Assembly: GCA_910577235.1 (NCBI GenBank)
Contig: CAJTMX010000002.1
Coordinates: 1-64,000, forward strand
Origin: an uncultured Acetatifactor sp.
GTDB lineage: Bacteria; Bacillota; Clostridia; Lachnospirales; Lachnospiraceae
DNA: 64,000 bases
Direction of reading: 5' to 3'
Positions within the stretch are counted from its first letter, which is position 1. Each line of letters opens with the position of its first letter. Both the position numbers and the translations under genes were made by a program. The notes beneath the pieces are model-generated. The model had not been told where the DNA came from. It did no database searches and was given only the letters and a program-made list of their open reading frames with translations. Positions 17,412 to 25,532 of the stretch are shown piece after piece.

Positions 17412-18473
17412 ATGATAGGATACGAAGGGAAAGGCGGCAAAAGAGCCATGAGGGGCGCGGTACTGCTGGGATGTTTATTGTTTCTCGGCGGCTGCGGCAA
17501 AACCGAAGAGAATACGGCGCTGGGCATGGAGGCATTGAAAGCCTTGGATTATCAGAGCGCCATAGAATATTTTGACGTGGCCAGGGCGGCGGGTGAAGGC
17601 GGCAAGGAACTGTCCAGAGCGGAGGGCATAGCGTATATGGGCATGACGCAGTACGATGCGGCAGCGCTGTGTTTTCTGGAGGCGCTCAGCTATTCCGACG
17701 GCTGGGTGGAGGACGTGGATTACGATATCAACTTCTATCTGGCGGCAGCCTATACCAAGGAGGGCAGACTGCAGGAGGCGGAGGAGATTTACAGTGCCAT
17801 TCTGGATATGCAGCCAGGCAACGACGACGCGCTGTTTTTGCGGGGGAATGCCCGCATGGGGCAGGACAATTATGTGGAGGCCAAGGAGGACTTTGACAGG
17901 GTCATAGCCATGGACGGCAAGAACTTTGACCGGCTGATCCAGATCTATGAGGTACTGCACAGCCATGGGTACAAGGAGGTGGGGCAGACCTATCTGCGGG
18001 CGGCCATGGATACCAACGGGGAGCAGATGAGCGCCTATGATAAGGGTAGGATGTATTATTATCTGGAGGAGTATCAGTCCGCGTATCTGGCGCTGGAGAC
18101 CGCCAAGGACCAGGGGGGGGCCGAGGCGTCCCTGTATCTGGGTAAATCTTATGAGGCCACCGGAGATTACAACTATGCTGCCAGCGTGTACAACAATTAT
18201 TTGGCAAAGGACACTTCGGATGCCCGCATATACAATCAGCTGGGGCTGTGCGAGATGGCCCGGGGGGACTATTTCGCGGCGCTGTCCGCTTTTCAGGCGG
18301 GTATGCAGATCGAGGATAACGATATGATGCAGTCGCTGCTGTTCAACGAGGCGGTGACTTATGAATACCTGCACGATTACCGGCAGGCAGCCGTGCTGAT
18401 GGAGAGTTACTTAAGGACCTATCCTGACGATCAGGTGGCTAAAAGGGAATATGACTTTCTCTCCACCCGATAA
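17412..18473 (+). CDS. TPR-repeat lipoprotein
   Basis: A protein of about 353 residues. A basic N-terminus and hydrophobic stretch lead to a lipobox, LLFLGGCGK, so it should be lipidated and held on the outer face of the membrane. The mature part is built of tetratricopeptide-like helical pairs (for example AAAYTKEGRLQEAEEIYSAI, ALFLRGNARMGQDNYVEAKE and YNQLGLCEMARGDYFAALSA). TPR arrays mediate protein-protein contacts. The start is uncertain: ATGs at 17385, 17412 and 17448 are in frame, and none has an ideally spaced ribosome binding site. It is about 100 nt downstream of the GGDEF gene and may be co-transcribed. Confidence 0.85.
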   Translation: MIGYEGKGGKRAMRGAVLLGCLLFLGGCGKTEENTALGMEALKALDYQSAIEYFDVARAAGEGGKELSRAEGIAYMGMTQYDAAALCFLEALSYSDGWVEDVDYDINFYLAAAYTKEGRLQEAEEIYSAILDMQPGNDDALFLRGNARMGQDNYVEAKEDFDRVIAMDGKNFDRLIQIYEVLHSHGYKEVGQTYLRAAMDTNGEQMSAYDKGRMYYYLEEYQSAYLALETAKDQGGAEASLYLGKSYEATGDYNYAASVYNNYLAKDTSDARIYNQLGLCEMARGDYFAALSAFQAGMQIEDNDMMQSLLFNEAVTYEYLHDYRQAAVLMESYLRTYPDDQVAKREYDFLSTR

Positions 18474-18484
18474 ACGGGATGTAT

Positions 18485-18529
18485 ACAATATTTTCTGCGC
18501 GTCATGGGACAAAATACAATATATTGTGG
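18485..18529. promoter_or_regulatory. candidate tandem NrdR boxes
   Basis: Two ACAATAT-containing half-palindromic sites begin at 18485 and 18516, 31 bp apart, which is about three helical turns. The second reads ATACAATATATTGTGG and is nearly palindromic. NrdR repressors bind paired boxes with this spacing and AT-rich core upstream of ribonucleotide reductase genes. The first box is weaker. They lie just upstream of the nrdD promoter. Confidence 0.6.
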
Positions 18530-18537
18530 CATGGCAA

Positions 18538-18566
18538 TTGACTTATTTACCATAGAATGGTAGAAT
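18538..18566 (+). promoter_or_regulatory. sigma-A promoter for nrdD
   Basis: TTGACT (18538-18543), a 17-nt spacer and TAGAAT (18561-18566), directly downstream of the candidate NrdR boxes. Confidence 0.72.
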
Positions 18567-18599
18567 AGAGATATTCTACGATGAATGGGAGAAATGCGA

Positions 18600-21002
18600 A
18601 TGATTCAGGTATTAAAGAGGGATGGCAACAGAGTAGACTTTACACTGAGCAGGATCAATGACGTCATCATGAAGGCTTTCACGGCTACGCAGAAAGAATA
18701 CAACAATGACATCATAGATCTGCTGGCGCTACGCGTGACTGCGGACTTCCAGTCCAAGGTGAAGGACGGTGCCGTCTATGTGGAGGATATTCAGGACAGT
18801 GTGGAGAAAGTTCTGGGGCAGGCCGGCTATGAGGAAGTGGCCAAGGCATATATCCTGTACCGCAAGCAGCGGGAAAAGATGCGCACCATGAAGTCCACGA
18901 TTCTGGACTACAAGGATGTGGTGAACAGCTATGTAAAGGTGGAGGACTGGCGCGTGAAAGAGAATTCCACCGTGACGTATTCCGTGGGCGGACTGATCCT
19001 GAGCAATTCAGGCGCAGTGACGGCCAATTACTGGCTGTCCGAGATCTATGACGAAGAGATTGCGGAGGCCCATCGCAATGCGGATATCCATATACACGAT
19101 CTGTCCATGCTCACCGGTTACTGCGCAGGCTGGTCCTTAAAGCAGCTGATCAAGGAGGGACTGGGCGGCATCACCGGCAAGATCACTTCCGCTCCGGCCA
19201 GACATCTGTCCGTGCTGTGCAATCAGATGGTGAATTTCCTTGGCATCATGCAGAACGAGTGGGCAGGAGCCCAGGCATTTTCTTCCTTTGACACCTATCT
19301 GGCACCTTTTGTCAAGGTGGATGATCTCTCCTACGGGGAAGTAAAGAAGTGTATCGAGGCGTTTATCTATGGGGTGAATACTCCCAGCCGCTGGGGCACC
19401 CAGGCGCCGTTTTCCAATATCACGCTGGACTGGACCGTGCCGGGGGATCTGGCGGAACTGCCTGCCATCGTGGGCGGCCGGGAGATGGATTTCAAATATA
19501 AGGACTGCAAGAGGGAGATGGACATGGTCAACAAGGCGTTTATCGAGACCATGATCGAGGGGGACTCCAACGGAAGGGGGTTCCAGTACCCGATCCCCAC
19601 CTACTCCATCACCCGTGATTTTGACTGGTCTGACACGGAGAATAACCGGTTGCTGTTCGAGATGACGGCCAAGTACGGCACGCCGTATTTTTCCAATTAT
19701 ATCAATTCCGATATGGAGCCCAGCGATGTGCGCAGCATGTGCTGCCGCCTGCGGCTGGACCTGCGGGAGCTGCGCAAAAAGACGGGCGGTTTCTTCGGTT
19801 CCGGGGAGAGCACCGGCAGCGTGGGCGTCGTGACCATCAATATGCCCAGGATCGCCTATCTGTCCTCCAATAAGGACGATTTTTACAAGAGACTGAATCA
19901 CATGATGGATATCGCGGCCCGGTCGCTGAAGATCAAGAGAGGCGTGATCACCAGGCTGCTGGACGAAGGCCTGTATCCTTATACCAAGAGATATCTGGGC
20001 ACCTTTGACAACCATTTTTCCACCATCGGCCTGATCGGTATGAACGAGGTGGGATTAAACGCCAACTGGCTGCGGGCGGATATGTCGGATCGGCGCACCC
20101 AGGAGTTTACCAAGGAAGTGCTGAACCATATGAGAAACCGCCTGTCCGATTATCAGGAGCAGTACGGCGATCTGTACAATCTGGAGGCCACTCCCGCGGA
20201 GAGCACTACTTACCGGTTGGCCAAGCACGACAGGAAGAAGTGGCCTGCCATCAAGACGGCGGGCAAACAGGGGGATACTCCGTATTATACCAACTCATCC
20301 CATCTTCCTGTGGACTATACGGTGGACATCTTTGACGCGCTGGATATTCAGGACGAGCTACAGACTCTGTACACTTCCGGCACCGTGTTCCATGGGTTCT
20401 TGGGAGAAAAGCTGCCTGACTGGAAGGCGGCGGCATCCCTGGTGAGAAAGATCGCGGAGAATTACAGACTGCCCTATTATACCATGTCTCCCACCTATTC
20501 CATCTGCAGGCAGCACGGATATCTGGCAGGGGAGCAGACTACCTGTCCCCACTGCGGCAGCAAGACGGAGATCTACAGCCGTATCACCGGCTATTACCGC
20601 CCGGTACAGAACTGGAACGACGGTAAGCTCCAGGAATATGCCAACCGGACAGAGTATGTTGTGGAGAATTCGGTGTTAAAACGTCCCATGCGCAGTGTGG
20701 TGACTCTGTCAAACCTGATGTCCGATTCCGCGGATGAGGTAAAGGTGGAGGTACAGACTCCTCAGGATGTGAAGTATCTGTTTACCACCAAGACCTGTCC
20801 CAACTGTAAGCTGGCCAAGGAATATCTGAAAGGTGAAAAATATCTGCCCATCGATGCGGAGGAGAACATGGAACTGGCAAGACGTTACGGCGTGATGCAG
20901 GCTCCCACGCTGGTGGTGGTGGAGGGCGACGATTTCCACAAGTATGTGAATGCGTCCAACATCAGGAAGTATACGGAGCAGAGGCTGGCAGTACCGGTGT
21001 AA
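18600..21002 (+). CDS. nrdD: anaerobic (class III) ribonucleoside-triphosphate reductase with C-terminal thiol-redox domain
   Basis: An 800-residue glycyl-radical enzyme that reduces ribonucleotides to deoxyribonucleotides without oxygen. The N-terminal ATP-cone (IQVLKRDGNRVDFTLSRIND) binds allosteric nucleotides. The barrel contains GYCAGWSL and SMCCRLRL cysteines. A zinc site follows (CRQHGY then CPHC). The glycyl radical loop is RITGYYRPVQNWNDGK with G664. Residues about 715-800 are an extra thioredoxin/glutaredoxin-like domain with CPNC (C733, C736) and MQAPTLVVVEG, presumably the built-in reductant. The activating enzyme gene nrdG, often adjacent, is not in this window. The start at 18600 is preferred by spacing from GGGAG; ATGs at 18585 and 18594 are alternatives. 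Confidence 0.95.
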   Translation: MIQVLKRDGNRVDFTLSRINDVIMKAFTATQKEYNNDIIDLLALRVTADFQSKVKDGAVYVEDIQDSVEKVLGQAGYEEVAKAYILYRKQREKMRTMKSTILDYKDVVNSYVKVEDWRVKENSTVTYSVGGLILSNSGAVTANYWLSEIYDEEIAEAHRNADIHIHDLSMLTGYCAGWSLKQLIKEGLGGITGKITSAPARHLSVLCNQMVNFLGIMQNEWAGAQAFSSFDTYLAPFVKVDDLSYGEVKKCIEAFIYGVNTPSRWGTQAPFSNITLDWTVPGDLAELPAIVGGREMDFKYKDCKREMDMVNKAFIETMIEGDSNGRGFQYPIPTYSITRDFDWSDTENNRLLFEMTAKYGTPYFSNYINSDMEPSDVRSMCCRLRLDLRELRKKTGGFFGSGESTGSVGVVTINMPRIAYLSSNKDDFYKRLNHMMDIAARSLKIKRGVITRLLDEGLYPYTKRYLGTFDNHFSTIGLIGMNEVGLNANWLRADMSDRRTQEFTKEVLNHMRNRLSDYQEQYGDLYNLEATPAESTTYRLAKHDRKKWPAIKTAGKQGDTPYYTNSSHLPVDYTVDIFDALDIQDELQTLYTSGTVFHGFLGEKLPDWKAAASLVRKIAENYRLPYYTMSPTYSICRQHGYLAGEQTTCPHCGSKTEIYSRITGYYRPVQNWNDGKLQEYANRTEYVVENSVLKRPMRSVVTLSNLMSDSADEVKVEVQTPQDVKYLFTTKTCPNCKLAKEYLKGEKYLPIDAEENMELARRYGVMQAPTLVVVEGDDFHKYVNASNIRKYTEQRLAVPV

Positions 21003-21142
21003 CGCGGCGGGAATGATCGTACAAACAGAGCGTTGAACTTGCGAGAGTGCAGCGCTCTTGTCATATTGTAAAAACAATAAGTATCTTGAAACAGGGTTTT
21101 GCAAATACCTAATAAAACCAAGCAGGAAAGGATAACAGAACT

Positions 21143-22072
21143 ATGATCAACAAACTAATCAGCAAGATCAGGCAGACAGGCGCTCCCATCGTAGTGGGGC
21201 TGGACCCCATGATGAAATACATCCCGGGGCAGATTCAAGAGAAGGCTTTCGCGGAGTACGGAGAGAGCTTGGAGGGGGCTGCGGAGGCAATCTGGCAGTA
21301 TAACAAGGGGATCGTGGATGCGATATACGATCTGGTTCCCGCAGTGAAACCCCAGATTGCCATGTACGAGCAGTTCGGCGTTCCCGGCATAGTGGCTTTC
21401 AAGAAGACTGTGGACTACTGCAAGGAGAAAGGGCTGGTGGTCATCGGCGACATCAAGAGAGGCGATATCGGTTCCACCTCCGAGGCTTACGCGGTGGGAC
21501 ATCTGGGCAGGGTGCAGGTGGGGGAGAAAACCTGCTGTGGCTTTGACGAGGACTTTGTGACAGTGAATCCCTATCTGGGTTCCGACGGTGTGAAACCTTT
21601 CATAAAAGTCTGCCAGGAGGAAAAGAAGGGAATCTTTGTGCTGGTGAAAACATCCAATCCCAGCAGTGGCGAGCTGCAGGACCGCATAGCGGAGGGCAGA
21701 CCCATCTATGAGCTGGTGGGTGAGCAGGTGGCGGCCTGGGGAGAGGAATGTATGGGCGATAACTACAGCTATATAGGTGCGGTGGTGGGTGCCACCTACC
21801 CGGAGCATGGCAGAGTCCTGCGCAAGATCATGCCTAAAGCCTTTATCCTGGTACCCGCCTATGGAGCCCAGGGGGGGAAGGGAGCGGATCTGGTGCATTT
21901 CTTCAACCAGGACGGCCTGGGGGCTATCATCAATTCCTCCAGAGGCATCATCACTGCCTATCAGCAGGAGAAATACGCCAAATACGGAGCCCAGGGCTAT
22001 GCGGACGCCTCCCGGGCGGCAGTGCTTGATATGCGGGAGGATATCGCCAACGCTCTGGAGGCCAGAGGATAA
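21143..22072 (+). CDS. pyrF: orotidine 5'-phosphate decarboxylase (type 2)
   Basis: A 309-residue enzyme that converts OMP to UMP, the last step of pyrimidine synthesis. The active-site signature is VIGDIKRGDIGSTSEAY, with the Lys and the Asp of the catalytic network; VVGLDPMMKYIP opens the barrel and the phosphate-binding end is NSSRGIITAYQ. At just over 300 residues it belongs to the longer type 2 group found in Clostridia and Actinobacteria. The start has AGGAAAGG about 10 nt upstream. It follows nrdD by 140 nt; both serve nucleotide supply. Other pyr genes are not nearby. Confidence 0.95.
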   Translation: MINKLISKIRQTGAPIVVGLDPMMKYIPGQIQEKAFAEYGESLEGAAEAIWQYNKGIVDAIYDLVPAVKPQIAMYEQFGVPGIVAFKKTVDYCKEKGLVVIGDIKRGDIGSTSEAYAVGHLGRVQVGEKTCCGFDEDFVTVNPYLGSDGVKPFIKVCQEEKKGIFVLVKTSNPSSGELQDRIAEGRPIYELVGEQVAAWGEECMGDNYSYIGAVVGATYPEHGRVLRKIMPKAFILVPAYGAQGGKGADLVHFFNQDGLGAIINSSRGIITAYQQEKYAKYGAQGYADASRAAVLDMREDIANALEARG

Positions 22073-22193
22073 AAGGGCAATTTTTATGCAAACATGCCGC
22101 TGGGGTTTGTGTTATCCTATATATGGAGGAGGCGGTCTCGCGGAGGCGGGATTGCCGCAACCGGTACCGTGTGCCGGCAGGGAATATGCGAAA

Positions 22194-22215
22194 CGGAGGT
22201 TCCAAAGGACCTCCG
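22194..22215 (+). promoter_or_regulatory. hairpin just upstream of the AraC/clpP2 ribosome binding site
   Basis: CGGAGGT (22194-22200) pairs with ACCTCCG (22209-22215) around an 8-nt loop. The left arm is a Shine-Dalgarno-like sequence and the true site (AGGAGG) starts only a few bases after the right arm, so the right arm could also pair with that site and affect translation. This is inference from sequence only. Confidence 0.4.
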
Positions 22216-22230
22216 AACAGGAGGAAATAT

Positions 22231-22644
22231 ATGGGAAAAAAATCCGTGGCGGAAAAAGTGATGTCCTATATCGAGGAGCATCTGGAACAGGAGCTGTCCT
22301 GGGAGGAGATTGCCCGGGAACTGCATTATTCCAAATATTATGTGGCGAGAGCATTCAGAAAGAGTACAGGCAGCACGCTGCATAAATATATTCAGGGAAG
22401 ACGGCTGGACGAGGCGGCCAGAAAGCTGGCCCAGACAGACCGGCCCATCATCGAGATCGCCTTTGACGCGGGCTATGGCTCACAGCAGGCATTCACCCAG
22501 GCTTTTCGTGTGGAATATCTGTGCACACCTCAGGAATACAGGCGCAGAGGACAGTATCTCTCCAAATGTGGCGCAGTCAGACTTGGTAAGGGCGGCAGCT
22601 GCCTGCATCTGTACTGCTCCGTGAAGGGAGGTATGGCAGCATGA
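22231..22644 (+). CDS. small AraC-type DNA-binding protein
   Basis: A 137-residue protein made almost entirely of one AraC/XylS DNA-binding domain: KVMSYIEEHLEQELSWEEIA, YSKYYVARAFRKSTG and FDAGYGSQQAFTQAFRVEY, then TPQEYRRRG. There is no separate ligand-binding domain. The ATG at 22231 has GGAGG just upstream; the longer open frame to 22123 is not supported. Its last four bases overlap the clpP-like start (ATGA), so the two are translationally coupled. Small MarA/SoxS-like regulators often act by abundance; here the partner is a protease subunit, which could control the regulator's level. Confidence 0.88.
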   Translation: MGKKSVAEKVMSYIEEHLEQELSWEEIARELHYSKYYVARAFRKSTGSTLHKYIQGRRLDEAARKLAQTDRPIIEIAFDAGYGSQQAFTQAFRVEYLCTPQEYRRRGQYLSKCGAVRLGKGGSCLHLYCSVKGGMAA

Positions 22645-23228
22645 GCCTGATACCTTATGTAGTGGAACAGACCGGCAGGGGAGAGAGGAGTTACGATATC
22701 TATTCCCGTCTGTTGGCGGATCGGATCGTATTTTTAGGGGAGGAAGTCAGCGATGCCTCCGCAGGTCTGGTGGTGGCGCAGATGCTTTTTCTGGAGGCTC
22801 AGGACCCGGAGAAGGACATTAAGCTGTATATCAACAGTCCCGGTGGTTCCATACCGTCAGGATTGGCCATCTATGACACCATGCAGTATATCAAGTGTGA
22901 CGTATCCACCATCTGTCTGGGCATGGCAGCCAGCATGGGTTCCTTTTTGCTGGCAGGCGGCGCGAGGGGCAAGAGATATGCTCTGCCCAACTCGGAGATC
23001 ATGATACATCAGCCCGCCATCGGCGGCGGTGTCAAGGGGCAGGCAACGGATATTAAGATCGTATCGGACCATCTCCAGCAGACCAGAAGGCGGGTGAACC
23101 GTATCCTGGCCGAACAGACCGGCAGAACGGAGGAGGAGATCGCCGTTGCCACCGAGAGAGACAATTATATGTCCGCCGGGGAAGCGCTGGATTTTGGGTT
23201 GATCGACCGGATCATTGAGAAGAGATGA
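22641..23228 (+). CDS. clpP2: second ClpP peptidase (paralog)
   Basis: A 195-residue ClpP serine peptidase. The catalytic Ser lies in GMAASMGSFLLAGG, the His in IMIHQPAIGGG, and the Asp in ERDNYMSAGEALDFGLID, so the triad appears complete. It starts LIPYVVEQTGRGERSYDIY, very close to the main ClpP at 36406 (LVPYVIEQTSKGERSYDIY). It differs at the axial loop after the His (AIGGGVKGQATDIKI, against LGGTQGQATEIEI in the other). No Clp ATPase is adjacent; it must borrow one, perhaps ClpX at 37045, or form mixed tetradecamers. It overlaps the AraC gene by four bases. Confidence 0.93.
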   Translation: MSLIPYVVEQTGRGERSYDIYSRLLADRIVFLGEEVSDASAGLVVAQMLFLEAQDPEKDIKLYINSPGGSIPSGLAIYDTMQYIKCDVSTICLGMAASMGSFLLAGGARGKRYALPNSEIMIHQPAIGGGVKGQATDIKIVSDHLQQTRRRVNRILAEQTGRTEEEIAVATERDNYMSAGEALDFGLIDRIIEKR

Positions 23229-24590
23229 TCAACATTTCAAGGAGAAACAGAAGGTGGCTCCTCCGCCCTCCGTATCCGATACGGTGAGCGTTCCCCCGTG
23301 GGACAAAGCGATCTCCCGGGCGATGCACAGTCCCAGACCGAAGTGGGAACGGTCTGTGTGGGACTGCTGGGCCCTATAAAAACGATCAAAGATATGTGCT
23401 TTGTCGGCATCCGGAATACCGGGGCCATTGTCGGATACCAAAATCTGTACCGCGCAGGGCCTGTCTGTGGAGAGCCGGGCGCAGAGAATCACAATGCCCC
23501 CTTCGGGGGTATAATTTAACGCATTTTGCAGCAGGATGGTGAGGAGCTGCTGTAGTCGGTGCTGATCCCCCTGTATATGGGGAAGAATATTCTGTGGAAG
23601 ACGGAGTTGCAGACGGATCTTATTTTGTTCCGCCAGCAGCTCCATTTGTTCGTATACGGTCAGCAGCAGCGTGTCCAGATCCACGTCCTGATACCGGGGC
23701 CGCGCGTCCCCCTTATCCAGCCTGCTCAGAGTCAGCAGATCTTCTATCAGGCGTCCCATCTGGGCGCATTCCTGATCTATGGTCTGTTCGTAGGCGGGAG
23801 GCTTTGCGTGCATACAGGCCCGGATCACCGCCAGGGGGGTGCGCAGCTCATGGGAGGCGTCCGCCACAAAGCGGATCTGCCGGTCGTGGCTCTCCCGCAG
23901 AGGGCGCAGCATCTTTCCGGTAAAAAACCAGGCAAAAAGTGTCAGCAGCAGGATGCCGGTGAGATCGATCAGCAGAAAACGTGTTCGCTGTTCCCGGAGC
24001 TGCCGCGTAAGCCCTTCCCGGGAGGAGACTACCAGCAGCGTGACTCCCGGCGTTTCGGACTCGGTCAGTATCTGGATGCCCGAACGCTGGCCTATGCTCA
24101 GACGGGCCATGTAGATATAATAATCGCTGTCCGGTTCGGATTTCAGATGTAACAGAGCCAGATTTTGTCCCGAGGATAGCAGGGTGTATCTCATGCCGGA
24201 AACGGTGTTCGGGACAGCGGAGGCCTGCGCGGTCTGCCCGTTGCCAGAGGGCAGCAGAGACAGCAGCAGTTCCTGGGTTTCCGCAGGCAGCGTGTGGTGG
24301 GATACCCGGTTATAGTGATAGGGTATCCCATGATCCCACAGATAGATCTGGTAATCGTTGTTCTGCTCCAGCGTACTCAGATAACTGTGTGTGATCACAG
24401 TCTGTTGTTTCAGGCTGTCGGTGAGATTGGCCATGTTTTGGCTGAAAGCGAGCTGATGGCTGTCCTGCAGCGTCCTCTCGGCCAGATAGAGATAGAGGCA
24501 GGAGAACAGGCAGAGGATGGCGGCGGTGATTCCGGCGCACAGAAAAGTCAGACGGCGGTGGGCAGTGCGAAACAGGATGCGGTCGTTCAT
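23229..24590 (-). CDS. two-component sensor histidine kinase
   Basis: A 453-residue membrane kinase. Membrane segments lie at about 14-36 (LTFLCAGITAAILCLFSCLY) and about 205-225 (LLIDLTGILLLTLFAWFF), with an extracytoplasmic sensor domain between. The HisKA box is FVADASHELRTPLAVIRA with the phospho-accepting His. The ATPase part has LLQNALNYTPEGG (N box), VSDNGPGIPDAD (G1) and HFGLGLCIAREIALSHGG (G2). Its ATG overlaps the stop of the response regulator gene (ATGA). With that gene broken, the kinase may have lost its partner. It converges with clpP2 and ends one base after it. Confidence 0.93.
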   Translation of the reverse strand: MNDRILFRTAHRRLTFLCAGITAAILCLFSCLYLYLAERTLQDSHQLAFSQNMANLTDSLKQQTVITHSYLSTLEQNNDYQIYLWDHGIPYHYNRVSHHTLPAETQELLLSLLPSGNGQTAQASAVPNTVSGMRYTLLSSGQNLALLHLKSEPDSDYYIYMARLSIGQRSGIQILTESETPGVTLLVVSSREGLTRQLREQRTRFLLIDLTGILLLTLFAWFFTGKMLRPLRESHDRQIRFVADASHELRTPLAVIRACMHAKPPAYEQTIDQECAQMGRLIEDLLTLSRLDKGDARPRYQDVDLDTLLLTVYEQMELLAEQNKIRLQLRLPQNILPHIQGDQHRLQQLLTILLQNALNYTPEGGIVILCARLSTDRPCAVQILVSDNGPGIPDADKAHIFDRFYRAQQSHTDRSHFGLGLCIAREIALSHGGTLTVSDTEGGGATFCFSLKC

Positions 24591-25268
24591 GCGGAGACCT
24601 CCAGCCGGTAGCCCACCCCCCGGACCGTCCGGATCTTTACCGAGGAGGACAGCGCGGTAAGGCGTCTTCGCAGAAAAAAGATATAGTTATCCAGATTGCC
24701 GTCTTCCACCTCGGTATCCGGCCCCCACACGCTGAGCAGCAGTTGGCTCCGGCCCAGCGTCTGCCGGGGGTGGCGCAGCAGGGCGGCCAGCAGCCCGCAC
24801 TCACGGCGGGACAGAGTGCACTCTCCCCCCCGGTCCGGTAAGCTGACAGGAGGATTCCGACAATGTCAGGTCCTCCCAGCACAGCTGGTCGCTGGTCACA
24901 TGAAAGGCCGCACCCCTGCGGGAGAGGCTGCGTATCCTGGCCATCAGCTCTTCCATGGCGAAGGGCTTGACCAGATAGTCGTCCGCTCCCAGATCCAGTC
25001 CTGTTATCCGGTCTTCCAGAGTTCCCATGGCCGTCAGCATCAGTACCGGTGTAGTGTCCCCAGCCTGGCGCCGCTGCCGCAGCAGCTCCGCTCCGCTTAA
25101 GCCGGGCAGCATTCTGTCCAGCAGCACCAGGTCCGCGGCACCTGTCTCCATATAGTATAGCCCCTCCTCGCCGTCTTGGCAGGCATCCACCTCATATCCT
25201 TCCCTGCGCAGCGCGCAACAGAGAGCTTCATTTAATTTTCTGTCGTCTTCGATCAGCAAAATACGCAT
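24587..25268 (-). pseudogene. OmpR-family response regulator, frameshifted in a G7/C7 tract
   Basis: The first part reads as a normal receiver: MRILLIEDDRKLNEALC, phosphorylatable D51 in VLLDRMLPGLSG, and DDYLVKPFAMEEL. After TGPGG the frame runs out of register and stops (155 residues in all). If one G is removed from the seven-G run (C7 at 24825-24831 on the plus strand), the reading continues as a complete winged-helix domain (GECTLSRRECGLLAALL, NLDNYIFFLRRRL, VRGVGYRLEVSA) and stops at the overlap with the kinase start, for a total of 226 residues. It is therefore a real regulator gene that is out of frame here, by sequencing error, mutation or phase variation. Confidence 0.85.
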
Positions 25269-25532
25269 TCGGGGACAATTCCTTTCACTAAAAATTTACG
25301 TTATTTTATATTATTTCCTAAGATATATTAACATAATTTTCTCTAAATATTCTTTAATATTTTGTAAACTATCCATGGATATATGTCAGAGCGAACGGCG
25401 TCTTACGGGAGCAAAATTTGAGAAAACTTAGAGGCGGATTAGAGAAACCGCTGCTATAATGAGACACATCGGGGCAAGGGAGCCATGTCTGCCGGATGTG
25501 GAAACCGCCCGGGAAAGGAATGAGAGGAGAAT

